NCBI GenBank assembly: GCA_902728285.1
Contig: CACVBU010001358.1
Coordinates: 3,248,067 to 3,312,066 of the forward strand
Direction: 5' to 3'
Length of the DNA: 64,000 nucleotides
DNA from: Clytia hemisphaerica
Lineage: Eukaryota; Cnidaria; Hydrozoa; Leptothecata; Clytiidae
The position numbers were made by a program, and so were the translations under genes. The notes under the pieces are model-generated. The model saw only the letters and a program-made list of their open reading frames with translations. It was not told where the DNA came from and searched no databases. Shown in pieces: positions 1-12,063 of this stretch (its first letter is position 1; the number at the start of each line of letters is the position of its first letter).

Positions 1-408
1 TAACTTCACAGAAGAATTCATAGGAGAGGGACGAAATGTCATAGGGCACGTCAAAATTCGAGGGCACGTCGAAATTCGAGGGCACGTCAAAATTCGAGGG
101 CACGTCAAAACTTGAGGGCACGTCAAAATTCGAGGGCACGTCAAAATTCATGGGCACGTCAAAATTCGAGGGCACGTCAAAACTTGAGGGCACGTCAAAA
201 TTCGAGGGCACGTCAAAACTTTGGGCACGCAAGCACGTAAGCACGTAGGCACGTCAGGCACGTAAAATTTCGGAGGGCACGCGAGCACGTAGGCACGTTA
301 AGCACGTAAGGCACGCGAGCACGAAGGCACGTAAGGCACGTAGGGCACGAAGGCACGTCAAAAAAATGAGGGCACGTGGGCACGTAGGGCACGTCATTTA
401 GCAGACTC
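1..408. repeat. 18-bp GGCACGTC minisatellite, copy A
   Basis: Tandem units of about 18 bp (GGGCACGTCAAAATTCGA and variants) give way to a degenerate ACGTAGGC/ACGAAGGC tract and end at GTCATTTAGCAGACTC. The same left flank (GAATTCATAGGAGAGGGACG) and right flank occur in the copy at 5,711-6,244, and the array occurs inverted at 2,541-2,985. It is a dispersed unit, not one local array. Long open frames here only reflect a unit length divisible by three. Confidence 0.9.
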
Positions 409-2272
409 GATAAAAGTTTACAATTTGATTGGTCGAACGGGATTTTCACTTTCGTTTTCGTAATCTAAACAAACCGAAAAATACTTTGCGACATAAAAAA
501 GTTCGAAGTTGGGAGGGGAATGAAAAATCTTTCGTGTAATTTCTTCTGTCTTGTATCATACTTATATGAAGGAAATTTTCTGTTTTGCTATGCCAAAATT
601 GATTCACAAATGTAAATACTACACAAGAGTTTTTCTATACAAAGAGAGATTGTGAGATGAGAAGATATAACAGTTCTTTTGTGTTTTCCTGTGTTCTTTG
701 TGTTTCATCAAGAGCAGATGAACAAAATAACAAATAGTAAATAAAGCATAAAACATTTTTTGAAAAAAATAACATCACATTACAAAATTCCTGTATATAC
801 ATTTGGATTTTGAAAACTATATAAAGTATTTACAAATACTTTATGGCTTCACTTTTAACAAGAGTGATGCAAAGTATTTGAATAATAATATGCCTCCTCT
901 TTGAAGTTGCCTTTCAAATATTTCTTTCCATTCAAAAAAAAAATCTCAATTAAAGCACCCTCAGAATTTTTCACACAGTAGCACTTCATAGGGAAAAAAG
1001 TTGCCTAGTAAATAAAATTTTATCAAAACTGTTGGTGAAAAAATACTTTTTTTAGCAGAAAATGTTTTTAATATCTTAAAATTTCATCATTGAGTATATG
1101 TATTTATCGTCACTTCATACAACATCAGTCACAATATTCCACATTCACTCAAGTTAACAACGTAAATAAAATGTAAACAGTTCTTCTTACAGCAGCATAT
1201 CCATACCACTGTAAAAAATGCAGCTATGTCCATCCATCACGAAACAAACTGGTACATGAAAAATATGTTCAACTGTTCCCAAATCATAGCATGTACGAGG
1301 ACTTTCAAAAAGGGTGCAGAGATATGTAGCTTCAGAGTCGAACCATGCTAGAAGCACAAGAAGACAAAGTCCCTTGATCGATGGTTTTGATCTAATTTTC
1401 AATGATAGTCACAGGATTTTAAATTTAATAATCAAATCAATGTGTCCTACGGCTACTTCCTCAACAATATTATTTCATAAAATTCCACATCAGTACATAT
1501 GATGCTTAGAACCAGAGTTTTTCGTTCATCGTAGAGTTACTTTTCACTTCATTTTATTTGGTTCGTGCAAAATCTCATGATACAGTGCTTTTGTCGAGAA
1601 AATAATATCCGCGTTCCATGATTCTATCGAAGTATTCTGAAGTTATGTAGACTACAGTCTCCAGAGTTGATTTTTCAAGTCATTGGATGAACAAAAATGT
1701 CCCTTATTTTGAAGTACGAACCATGAAAATCTTCTTTGAAAAAGGCTTTCTTGTCTTGATGAGTTTCATTCACTTCTCAGATCCATATATGCACACTTTT
1801 GAGAGATGATGAAGTATTTCTTGTCTCTTGTTGATGAGTTTCATTTCACTTCTCAGATCCATATGCACGCTTTCGAGAGAAAATAGAAATCTCTTTCTCC
1901 TCTTGAGTGTTCAAAATTGACTACATTGTTATTTAACTGAAAGAAGCAAGAGAAGAGATAGTTCTGTCTGTCTGTATAAATTGGTTACAGCCTTGTTGGA
2001 AATATCTTCTTTGTATCTTCAGCATCGTAGAAAAATAAACATTGAAACTTTGCACAAAGATGAATAAGAACACTTCATGATTTTGATAATATAAACATGT
2101 TATAGACACCTGAAAGTATATTTAATCAGTGGTAAAAATATAAACATTTCACTGATCAAATTATTTCGCTTCCATTTTGCTTCCACTTTTGTTCTTAGTA
2201 TTTAGTTTATAGTATTCTGCGGAACGAGATTTTAACTAATCTGATAAGCCCGATAAACCCGATAATCCGGCA
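409..2272. other. No gene seen; one imperfect direct repeat
   Basis: AT-rich sequence with no convincing coding potential on either strand. An imperfect direct duplication of about 60 bp (GATGAGTTTCATT...CTCAGATCCATAT) lies at about 1,749-1,806 and 1,819-1,880. Confidence 0.6.
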
Positions 2273-2540
2273 TTGTATCCCGGCAGTTTAACCCGGCAGT
2301 CTGGTTCGACGCTACGACCCGGCCGTTCGACATCACGACCCGACCCTTTGATATTATTACGACCTGACCCTTTGACATTACGACCCGACGGTTCGACCCG
2401 ACGATCTGACAGTTTGACATTACGACCCGACGGTTCGACCCGACGATCTGACAGTTTGACATTACGACCCGACGGTTCGACCCGACGATCTGACAGTTTG
2501 ACATTACGGCCTGACGGTTCGGCACGACGCTCTGACAGTT
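2273..2540. repeat. 42-bp tandem array
   Basis: Three to four copies of a 42-bp unit built around GACCCGACGGTTCGACCC and GATCTGACAGTTTGACATTAC, with degenerate units at the left edge. It abuts the inverted 18-bp array at 2,541. A degenerate piece of the same unit (CTGACAGTTTGATATTACGACCCGACG) follows the 18-bp array at about 6,245, where it keeps the same strand although the 18-bp array is flipped. Confidence 0.85.
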
Positions 2541-2985
2541 GAGTCTGCTAAATGACGTGCCCTACGTGCCCACGTGCCCTCATTTTTTTGACGTGCCTTC
2601 GTGCCCTACGTGCCTTACGTGCCTTCGTGCTCGCGTGCCTTACGTGCCCAACGTGCCTACGTGCTCGCGTGCCCTCCGAAATTTTACGTGCCCGACGTGC
2701 CTACGTGCTTACGTGCTTGCGTGCCCAAAGTTTTGACGTGCCCTCAAGTTTTGACGTGCCCTCAAATTTTGACGTGCCCTCGAATTTTGACGTGCCCTCA
2801 AGTTTTGACGTGCCCTCGAATTTCGACGTGCTCTCAAATTTTGACGTGCCCTCAAATTTTGACGTGCCCTCGAATTTTGACGTGCCCTCGAATTTTGACG
2901 TGCCCTCCAATTTCGACGTGCCCTAAAATTTCGGCGTGCCCTCAAATTTCGACGTGCCCTCAAATTTTAACGTATTGTCAAAATT
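2541..2985. repeat. 18-bp GGCACGTC minisatellite, copy B (inverted)
   Basis: Reverse-complement version of the array at 1-408. It begins GAGTCTGCTAAATGACG, the complement of the other copies' right edge, passes through the ACGTGCC tract and ends in about 12 units of GACGTGCCCTCAAATTTT. Confidence 0.9.
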
Positions 2986-5075
2986 AACAACAGTATTTTC
3001 ACTATGATAAATTATACACTACACTATAGGTTGGGGTTTTAAAGTTGGAAGAAAAAAATATTTAGAAGATGTTTTGATGTCTGCTTATAAAAGAATTAGC
3101 AAGAAACACTGAAGGAGATGGTTAAGCATTACTTCGAATCAACCAAAACTAAACTAGTCATAGCTTTCACTAAATGCCCCCACAGAAAGGTCATGTCATG
3201 CAGTTATAAAGCTTTTAATAAAAATAATCAGGAATAATTGATTGATTTAATTATTTATTAATTGATTGAAAAAAAATCATATTCCATTAACAAAATATTT
3301 GAAGAATTCATGCAGCTTGACAATTTAATGAAATTCAAGGAAAAGCTGGAAAAGCTTCTCAAAAACATATTTCGAAAATCATGGTATCATTATCTTACTG
3401 ACTTTCACATCTCCTTGTTTGTTTGTTTTTTCTTACAACAATATATGTCATGATCATTCACTAAATAGACCTTTTCCGATAATGCTGCAGACATCTTAGA
3501 TTGTAGGCAAAATATATAGCGGTGCGGTGAATAAATCAACAAGGTAACCAATCAGAAATAGCTTGTTTATTTTTCATTGGCTGCTATATATTTCAACAAC
3601 TCTCTATTGCTACTTTGCCTAATAAACAATAGTAAGATGATAAGATGATACTGCGTATAAAATCCATCAAAAAGTTCTGCGCCATCTGAAATAGACCAAT
3701 TCTAGTTAAGGCCCGGGTTCCACTTGCGTACGCTGTGATTGCAGTCAAAAGAAAAATAAAGGAATGTCATTGTGGTCCATTCAGGCGTACAGTCGAAAAG
3801 TTGAAATGTGCCTAATTTTTTTTCATGACATTCAACCACTTTTGGATTCAACTTTACTCACGTGCACATTCAACTTTTTTGTACTTTGCCGGTATCTTGT
3901 TTTACCAAGTTAAGAAGGACTTTCTCGAGTTACGACCATATGATGGTCTTTAAAGCTCAAGAAGCTCTATAAACAATAAAGCTAGTTATTAATATAATAA
4001 CAGACAAAGATAAATTACAGTGTGAACAAAAATATCAAAATATACATTTGAAAACTTGAGCAAACTTCTTTAAAGATTCCAGAAAAAGAATTGAAATCAT
4101 TGCTGAAATAAACTTCTGACTAAATTACAGTATTTAGTATTCAGTTTGAAAGACAAGAAACAAAATTTGACATACAAAACACTTTTTCCAGTCAACGAAT
4201 CAGCTCATCATCATAACCAGTCTGCCATTTTGTTTGTTTTGATTTGCACAAGTAATATTGTAATTCGTGTTATGGTGTAATCACTATACTTTTTCTATAA
4301 TTTGCATTTATAACACTCGCTTCAGCTTTTCAATGCTAAATCGAAACTAATAAAATGTAATACGCAATAATGGTAATAGCATATAACGTAATATGAAAAT
4401 ATGTATAACTATAACATTTACCGCTGTATAATTTACCGCCATATTTTTGCGGAACACTTAATTGGCCGGAAAGCCGATTACGACGCAAACACAAAAACAA
4501 AAACAATTCGCAAAAATTCGAGATTCCAGTCCAATATATTGCGTGAAGCTATGAATGCCTCCTCAGTCGCTGCGCTCCTTGCGGGGCAATAAAGAACTTT
4601 TCAGATTGGTTGAAAAAAAGAGAAAATATGTGAGACGCATGCTATTTACTTTTTATCAGCTTGCTCTCGTTTTATTTTAAGTTAGGGGATATAGTGTTAA
4701 TTATAAGAACTTTCTGAAATAGGAAGGAATTTTTTAAGATTTTAATAGAGGTATGGCATTAGAATTCCCTTCAAATCTTAAGCATCACATTGAAATACAA
4801 CTTGAAATTTTGCACAAAGACAGTCTCATAGTTTTTTGTTTCCCTATAGAAAAACTTTTTTAATTCGATGCCAAATTTTTTGGAAATTTGTATTAAAAAA
4901 ATGGTGTATGTTGTCTCCACTTTAAGGAGAACATTTTAAGTAAAACATCATAAAGTCAGTGACGCTGAAAATCTTAAATCCGCTGACCAAAAAGAAAAGT
5001 TGGTGTTTCTTTAAACACCACATTTTCTTATACAAATTGTCTGTGTCTGCACTTTTAATTAAAAAGAAAATAGTA
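2986..5075. other. No gene seen
   Basis: AT-rich, with no recognisable protein, RNA gene or complete mobile element. The stretch at about 3,709-3,800 (GGCCCGGGTTCCACTTGCG...) looks like a fragment of a dispersed repeat. An open frame at 4,401-4,592 has no recognisable domain and is not called. Confidence 0.5.
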
Positions 5076-5508
5076 CTTTAGGCGTACAAACTTTCGCGAG
5101 CAGAAACTTTCGCGAGGACGAAAAATCGCGAAATTCACGACATTTACTTTCGCGAATTTAAACGGAAAAATATTTTTCGCGAGCATAAACTTTCGCAAAT
5201 CAAGACGTAAAATTGAGAATTTTCACATTAAAAAATGGCTTAGAGAGACAAATACTTCTTAAATTGGCTTGAAACATTTGTCCTTTGACTTATTAGTCTT
5301 TTAGCAGGCTAAAAAGTGCCATAAAAGTTACATTTTATTCAAAGTTTGAAGTTTTACAGATTTTTTATTTTGTCAAGAATTTTTCGCAAGCAAAAACTTT
5401 TGCGAATGGCCCTTCCTAGAATTGTTAAAGACATTTACTTTCGCGAAAAGGGCCAAAATTCGCGAAAATCGCGAAAGTTTCTGCTCGCGAAAGTTTGCAC
5501 GCCTAAAG
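5076..5508. mobile_element. TA-flanked MITE, CTTTAGGCG / TTTCGCG family
   Basis: Terminal inverted repeats begin CTTTAGGCGT(A/G)CAAACTT, followed by TCGCGAGCAGAAACTTTCGCG at both ends. A TA dinucleotide flanks each side (5,074-5,075 and 5,509-5,510). Non-coding. TA duplication and short TIRs fit a Tc1/mariner-type non-autonomous element. A shorter relative lies at 10,959-11,100. Confidence 0.8.
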
Positions 5509-5710
5509 TAAATCAACGATATTCTTATGTGTAAATAAGCGACATTCGAAAACGATGGCTTTCGCGAATATATTCAAGGACAATCTTATTAAAAGCTGTG
5601 AAGTGTGTGGTGTACTCAATATAATGATAAGTAAATACGGTGATTTTTGATTTTTACTCTTTTGTGTCGACTTTTTGCGATTTTTGTGTGCAAAACGAGG
5701 AACAGTTTAA

Positions 5711-6244
5711 CTTAACAGAAGAATTCATAGGAGAGGGACGAAATGTCTTCTGATAATGAATCATCAAGGTAGGGCACGTCAAAATTCGAGGGCACGTCGA
5801 AATTCGAGGGCACGTCAAAACTTGAGGGCACGTCAAAATTCGAGGGCACGTCAAAATTTGAGGGCACGTCAAAATTTGAGGGCACGTCAAAATTCGAGGG
5901 CACGTCAAAACTTGAGGGCACGTCAAAATTCGAGGGCACGTCAAAATTTGAGGGCACGTCAAAATTCGAGGGCACGTCAAAACTTGAGGGCACGTCAAAA
6001 TTCGAGGGCACGTCAAAATTTGAGGGCACGTCAAAATTCGAGGGCACGTCAAAACTTTGGGCACGCAAGCACGTAAGCACGTAGGCACGTCGGGCACGTA
6101 GAATTTCGGAGGGCACGCGAGCACGTAGGCACGTTGAGCACGTAAGGCACGCGAGCACGAAGGCACGTAAGGCACGTAGGGCACGAAGGCACGTCAAAAA
6201 AATGAGGGCACGTGGGCACGTAGGGCACGTCATTTAGCAGACTC
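5711..6244. repeat. 18-bp GGCACGTC minisatellite, copy C
   Basis: Same orientation and flanks as the copy at 1-408 but with more units (about 16 clear 18-mers from 5,774) and a unique 25-bp stretch between left flank and first unit. The right edge ATTTAGCAGACTC runs into a fragment of the 42-bp repeat. Confidence 0.9.
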
Positions 6245-6299
6245 CTGACAGTTTGATATTACGACCCGACGTTTTGATTTTGACACCGATCTGACTTTA

Positions 6300-6715
6300 T
6301 ACTCTTACACTGCTTGGCCACGGTCCACAGTGCTCACATATACAATTTTTACACTGCCTGGCCACGGTCCACAGTGCTCACATATACAATTTTTACACTG
6401 CCTGGCCACGGTCCACAGTGCTTACATATACAATTTTTACACTGCCTGGCCACGGTCCACAGTGCTTACAGATACTATTACACTGCTTGACCACGGTTCA
6501 CAGTGCTTACAGATACAATTACACTGCCTGGCCTCGGTCCACAGTGCTTACATATACAATTTTTACACTGCCTGGCCACGGTCCACAGTGCTTACAGATA
6601 CTATTACACTGCCTGGCCTCGGTCCACAGTGCTTACATATACAATTTTTACACTGCCTGGCCACGGTCCACAGTGCTTACAGATACTATTACACTGCTTG
6701 ACCACGGTTCACGCC
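6300..6715. repeat. 44-bp tandem array with hairpin core
   Basis: About ten units of roughly 39-44 bp, each holding CACTGCCTGGCCACGGTCC then ACAGTG, so every unit has a CACTG...CAGTG inverted core. Spacers alternate between a CATATACAATTTTT and a CAGATACTATT type. A lone core occurs 44 kb away at about 50,316-50,350, so the unit is dispersed. Confidence 0.85.
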
Positions 6716-7410
6716 TTAGCGAAAGTATTGTGATAGACTTTCTGTGGTGAAGTTGGAGAAAAATGTAGAAAACGAAAGTAGTCGGGTGGATAGACTCACT
6801 AAATTTAACTATCAGTTATGTATCACAAATTTTTACAAGCTAGTTTAACCACGGAATCTTTTCGCGCGTTTTCTAAAAATTACGTCATGAATACTTTACT
6901 GGCCTAGTACTGTGGAGAATGAATGCCAACGGCTGTGAACTGCCTAATTAGCTCCACAGTTTAGAGCGTACGGCTGTCCTCCAAAGTAATTCAAGCTTGA
7001 ACATTGAAACATTTTTGGAAATTTTCTAGAAGGTTACGTTGTTAACGTTTCAGTGTATCAAATTCTTGCAAAATAGTGGAACTCAAAATATTACAAATCA
7101 GGAAGAAATAGTAAGTATAAACTTTCAATTTGCTTTTCCAGTTCCACATAGAGTTATTTATCTGGTGGATCTGTTTCAAGCACCTTTTTTGCCCTTTCAC
7201 ATAGTGAGGCTGAGGCACTTTTTTTTGCCCTTCAGATTTATCTGCACCGCTTCCGGGCTGCTGAATTTGATTGAGGTATTTTTTTTTTGTCCTTCAGATT
7301 TAAGCACTGTATTGGCCACTGAATCTGACTGAGGCACCCCGTGGCCAGGGCAAGTTATATCTTGTGCCTGCGACCGAACAAGCTGTACGATATCGACAGC
7401 TCTAAATAAA

Positions 7411-7509
7411 CCAGACCCGATCAATCGAACTTGTCGAACCAATCGAACAATCGAACTAATCGAACTCCATCGAACGATTAAAGTTCGATTAAAAAAATTA
7501 ATCGAACTT
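7411..7509 (+). repeat. Left 99-bp TIR of the 16.3-kb transposon
   Basis: Identical, base for base over 99 bp, to the reverse complement of 23,606-23,704. Rich in AATCGAAC words, with one ATCAAT word near the tip. The two ends diverge abruptly after ATCGAACTT. Confidence 0.95.
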
Positions 7510-7539
7510 AATCGAACACTCACAATTTTACCGGAAATT

Positions 7540-7975
7540 GGAGTTCGATTAGTTCGGTAAGCTGCTTCGGATTAGTTCGATTAGTTCGGTAAGCTGCTTC
7601 GGATTAGTTCGATTAGTTCGGTAAGTTGCTTCGGATTAATTCGATTAGTTCGGTAAGCTGCTTCGGATTAGTTCGATTAGTTCGGTAAGTTGCTTCGGAT
7701 TAGTTCGATTAGTTCGGTAAGTTAATCTACGGATTAGTTCGATTAGTTCGGTAGGTTAAGCTACGGATCAGTTCGATTAGTTCGGTAGGTTAAGCTACGG
7801 ATTAGTTCGGTAGGTTAGCAACGGACTAGTTCGATTAGTTCGGTATGTCACGTTAGTCCGTTAGCTATGGATTAGTTCGATAGATTCGCTACGGATTAAG
7901 TTCGATCAGTTCAGTATAGGTTAGCTACGGATTAGTTCGACTTATTCTGTAGGTCAGATCAGCTAAGGATAAAAA
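7540..7975. repeat. Left subterminal array
   Basis: About 12-15 degenerate units of roughly 33 bp with the core GGATTAGTTCGATTAGTTCGG separated by TAAGCTGCTTC-like spacers, decaying inward. The matching right array carries the complementary word CGAACTAATCGAA, so the arrays are inverted with respect to each other, as expected of protein-binding sites inside transposon ends. Confidence 0.85.
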
Positions 7976-9317
7976 AGTTCGGTGAGTATAAAATCAGTTC
8001 CGTTTAAGTTTAAGGCTTAGGCTGATATTGATAAGTTTGATTAGTACGATTAATACATATCAGAAGCCATTAAAAATACGGTTATTCTATCTCTCCACCC
8101 CGATACCTTCAAGTTGATCGTAATTTTGAAATTACACACATCGTAAGTTTTTTCAAACTCTCCACTGACTTCTTTCCTGATTTACAGGGGTTTTATAACA
8201 AAGAATAAAAAACTTTGAAAGCGTAATTGGTAATCATGACCACTCCGCGCTAAAGACTATTAGTCCAAAGTTTTGAAAATTTTTAAAGATTTTTGCGTCT
8301 AGCCAACAGGAAGCCGTTTGGAGGCGCAATCAGTCCTGATTACCCATGATCTATTTCGACTGTGAAATGGCCTATGCTGATTCAACCACAATTTTTTTAT
8401 TTATAGTCGGATTGGAAAATCTCTCTCAGAACGCAAATGATTGAACCACATCTTGGGAAATAAAACAAGTAAGAAAAATTTTTATATAACATGCGCCGTC
8501 CCCACGCCGTCCCCTTTAAAGGAAATTTATGGAGCAGGCCCGGCGGAAGCAGATAGACTAGGGAGACTGAAAGAGAATATAAAAACATATGTTTAAATAT
8601 TTGTTTTTATACATATTCTCTTTGGGAGACTTCATCCTCCCCCTTTTTTTCTCAAATTCCTAGTAAAGTTTATACTAGTCACACCTAATACCTAATATAC
8701 GCTTGCTAAACACTATTAGCTGTATACCGTTTGTTTCTATTTTATGTACTTAACGTTGGACTATCTATCGCATTCCTTTGGACTAAGACAGAAGACGACA
8801 CGACGATGCATTCGTGAAGAAAATATTCAAAGTTACCGATGAACTTTCGTTATTATCAAGGAACATTTCTCTAATCGGTTCCAGATCTTAAATTTGATGT
8901 ACAGTACAGCTGTTCCAGACAAAAAAGACGATATATGAAAATATTTGAAAGCCTTTTTTTATATTAATGAGCTAATCAAAAAGGTGGAATTAACGGATGG
9001 GCTAATAGGTTATCGATATTGCCCTCGCTTTAGATCGGTATTAAGGGAAAATAATAGGTTGCGGTAATTGGTACTTCAAGAACATCAGATTTTTAAATCT
9101 CTATTTCGGTGTTTTCGGTCAACTATCGGTGTCAAGGATAATTAAATTTAGACAAATTGCGAATACTGTAGGTAAAAACTTTCAATAAATAAAAAAGCTA
9201 AGGAATGCTGATATACCAAGATAATCAAATTTAACTCCTAATAATTTTGACTCGATTGGCTTGGGGATAAAAAGAAGCTTGGAAAACGAAATAGAAAATG
9301 TTTGTAAATAATGTATA
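7976..9317. other. Non-coding interior of the transposon
   Basis: No gene recognised. About 8,221-8,330 matches a dispersed repeat seen again at about 56,715-56,815 (AAAGATTTTTGCGTCTAGCC). An imperfect hairpin, AGAGAATATAAAAACA...TGTTTTTATACATATTCTCT, lies at about 8,571-8,624. Confidence 0.55.
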
Positions 9318-12063
9318 TCAATCTTCTTCCTCGTCACTACTAACAATAACAGTTTTTCGTTTTTCTTTTGGCACCTCGTTGACGTACTGGCCACGTTTGT
9401 ACTCCCCGATCTTCTCTTTCCTTCGCGAATTGTAAATCCAATTTGTGACCTGAAAGAAATAAGTTAGTCTATGAGTATAAGATATACCTTACTTTGGGGT
9501 GCTTGATAAACGCAACCCCCTAGAGACTTTATACTAAATAAATATATATATATGACAGTCAGCCTGTCCCAAGCCAGGATAAAGACAGAGGGACCCAGAG
9601 AGGACTAATTACCCTTTCATTATAACATCGTCTCTCTAAGTGGAAAAAGAATTCGGCCATTCTTTGTTGTTTGTAGATCTGACAGGAGAAAACACTTTAT
9701 TTTCATACTATATATATATATAAAAAAATGCAATTCATTGTTTCTCCACTATTACTTTTCTTCTATCTTCATTTGGATTAGGTTTTTCTTTCACATACCA
9801 CTATTTAAATTCCCTTTAACTTTTTGCTAAATTACCCTCTGTTTCGGAATGATTAAAAAATAAAAAATACCAAAAAAATCGTAAATACACACAATAAACA
9901 AAAATATTCTTAACTTTTTTCGTTTTTATCAGTTTGAGTTATTTATATATCAATACTTTTCTTTTTCTAAAATGACAGATATTACATATCTTCACTATAT
10001 ATATATAGTATATCTATATATTTTTAGAAATCTTTAAACTTCGCGATTATATATTATAAGTTTTCATTACCTGCTGTACACTGCATCCTGCCATTTTAGC
10101 CATAGCCTTTTTTTTTATTAATGGAGGTTTGCCATCCTCCTTCATGAATTGCTCGTCCAGCATCGCCTTTTCCACCTCCGAAAATTTTGCAGGACCTTGT
10201 CCAGAACGTTTTCTCTTTACTGATTGTGCTAAAAGGAGAAAACAAGACATGAGAAGCTTCTTGCAAAATCAAAATGGAGTTTCAGCCCCACTGGGAAATC
10301 GACTTTTATTTCACCCCCACTCGAAATTCAATTCTTAAAAATTTACACTCCAAAACCATGCCCACTTCACATAGAAAAAGTTCCCCGGGGCTGTGAGACA
10401 GGGGTGTCTTCAATAAGCACATTTAAAAAAACAAGCATCTCCTTATAGTTATATCCAAATGATTTTTTTCTATTTGTACTTTCGACTATGAGATTCCATT
10501 GCGCGTACTAAGTAAAATCTGTTTTTGGTGAAAACAGAGTTATTTTTCTGTTATAGAGTTCATTAACAATTATAAAAATAAATTAAGTTTAAATTCAATT
10601 TTCTTACTTGAATTGACAGCTACCTCCTTCAGATCATGCTGCTCCTCTTCACTGTCCAAAAAACCTTTAATCTTCAACCAGATTTGTTTTCCGTCTTTCG
10701 TTGCCGTTGGTGTTTTGTTCAGCAAATCTGACAACGTTCCTTTGGAGCGTCCTATATATTTGGCAAAATCGACCCGTCTTACGTGGTTGACCGTCAGCCA
10801 CGCGATGATTTGTCGTTGAATCTCCTCCAAATCAACGTTTGGTTCGTCATCATCCTCAACTGTCGGCTGAAAAAGCAAATGAAATAATTAATCGTAAATG
10901 TCTAAAGTTGATTTTATTCGGTGTGAATTAATTTTTTTTAGCGGCAGACTTTACAACTGTTTTAGGTGTACAGATTTCGCGAGGAGAAATTTGAGCGATT
11001 TTCACGAATTTTGGCCTTTTTTGCAAAAGTAAATGTCAGAAATTTCGCAATTTTTTGACCTCGGGAAAGTTTTTACTCGCGAAAGTTTGTACGCCTAAAG
11101 TACCTCCTTTAGATCTTTTAGATTTTTTTACGAAAACCCCCAGAATTTATCGAAATTCCGTGTAATCTTCCTTAGATATTTCTTTAACCCAAGATCACGC
11201 ATTTTCATATTGTATTTAGTTAATTCATACCCTTCCCCTCCAGTAGAGTTAAGTTTGGTTTATTGAGAGAGCAAATTTCCAAAATTGGCCTTTTTAGCGT
11301 CCCTTGGCTTTCGGAGTCTTGAATTAATGGGCCCTACATGTACCCTAATTTAGCTAAGTCAATGCTTTAAAAAACCTACTACTTCCTTAAAATTAATTCA
11401 CCAAACGGCCCGGACCTTACCAATGTGGATTTCTCAACCACGTCCTCGGTCTGAAAATCGACATCGTTCATCTCAGTGTACTGGATATTATTTTCTCGCA
11501 GCAACGTAAGTATTCGTTCTTTTTCTACCACTGAAAACTTGAGTTGAAAAGACTGAAATCAAAAATGAAATTTTTCGTCACAGATTTGCTTCTACGGGTT
11601 CCTAGGCAAGCAATCACTTATTAACTTTGTATCATAGCTTTATATTGAATAAATATTTTAGTGAAATTTCTTCACAGTGATGACCTCCAAAGACCAAAGA
11701 ATCTCTCCAGTGAAAATCAAAGTTATAGCACTTCTCTACAAGATCTTCATTTTTTTCTTCTTCATTTTCATCTTCGTTTTTAGAATTCTTTTAAAGACTT
11801 TTTTACTTCAAATTGTTCCACTCACAAATATCTATCCCACGATACCAAATTTATAAAGAACGAAGAATTCCTTCAAAAGTAATAGCGAAAAGAAAAAAGA
11901 GTGCACACTTATCGTGAAAAGCCAGCATTCCCAGCTATAATGCGGTAGTTTTGCTAATATTTGAATTGACCCAAAATAAAATTAATTTTAGAATCGTACA
12001 AACCTCCGCTTCTGAAATGTTATGACTGCTACTGCCTTGATCTGATTGCGTTTCAGAATCCAT
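9318..12063 (-). CDS. CUT-homeodomain protein, five exons
   Basis: Exons (minus strand, 5' to 3') are 12063-12004, 11552-11421, 10866-10608, 10228-10071 and 9449-9318. All introns are GT-AG, phases agree, and they give 246 aa from ATG to TGA. Residues about 78-137 resemble a CUT domain, with GTLSDLL at 107-113 matching its conserved helix. Residues about 160-219 form a divergent homeodomain whose third helix keeps W207, N210 and R212/R213 (WIYNSRRKEK). The C-terminus TVIVSSDEEED resembles a SUMO-interaction motif. Expected role: nuclear sequence-specific DNA binding. The gene lies wholly inside the 16.3-kb transposon, so it may be cargo or part of the transposition machinery. Exon 2 repeats a KFSxVEK motif found in homeodomain helix 1. 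It could be closer to another CUT/SATB-type subfamily; the class is firmer than the subfamily. Confidence 0.85.
10959..11100. mobile_element. Short CTTTAGGCG-family MITE in an intron
   Basis: The right end, GCGAAAGTTTGTACGCCTAAAG followed by TA at 11,101, matches the element at 5,076-5,508. The left end (TTTTAGGTGTACAGATTTCGCGAGGAG) is degraded, so the left border is approximate. It sits in intron 2 of the CUT-homeodomain gene. Confidence 0.65.

Noticed and set aside
1..408. Possible CRISPR array
   Set aside because: Units are contiguous 18-mers with no unique spacers, in a eukaryotic context.
2552..2987. Overlapping open frames of 65-128 codons with RARQN-, FDVPS- or EGTSK-type repeats (also at 213-449 and 5,654-6,233)
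   Set aside because: They arise in several frames on both strands at once because an 18-bp unit has no stop codons; no start context or domain supports translation.
4401..4592. 63-codon frame ending in AALLAGQ with AATAAA overlapping the stop
   Set aside because: No domain, no splice context, short; chance cannot be excluded.
6330..6750. Three overlapping frames over the 44-bp array
   Set aside because: Same cause: tandem repeat without stops, open in more than one frame.
7039..7332. 97-codon frame also found near 38,316-38,594
   Set aside because: Conserved only because the DNA is duplicated; no domain, rich in T-run Phe, and lies in the Helentron 5' non-coding region.
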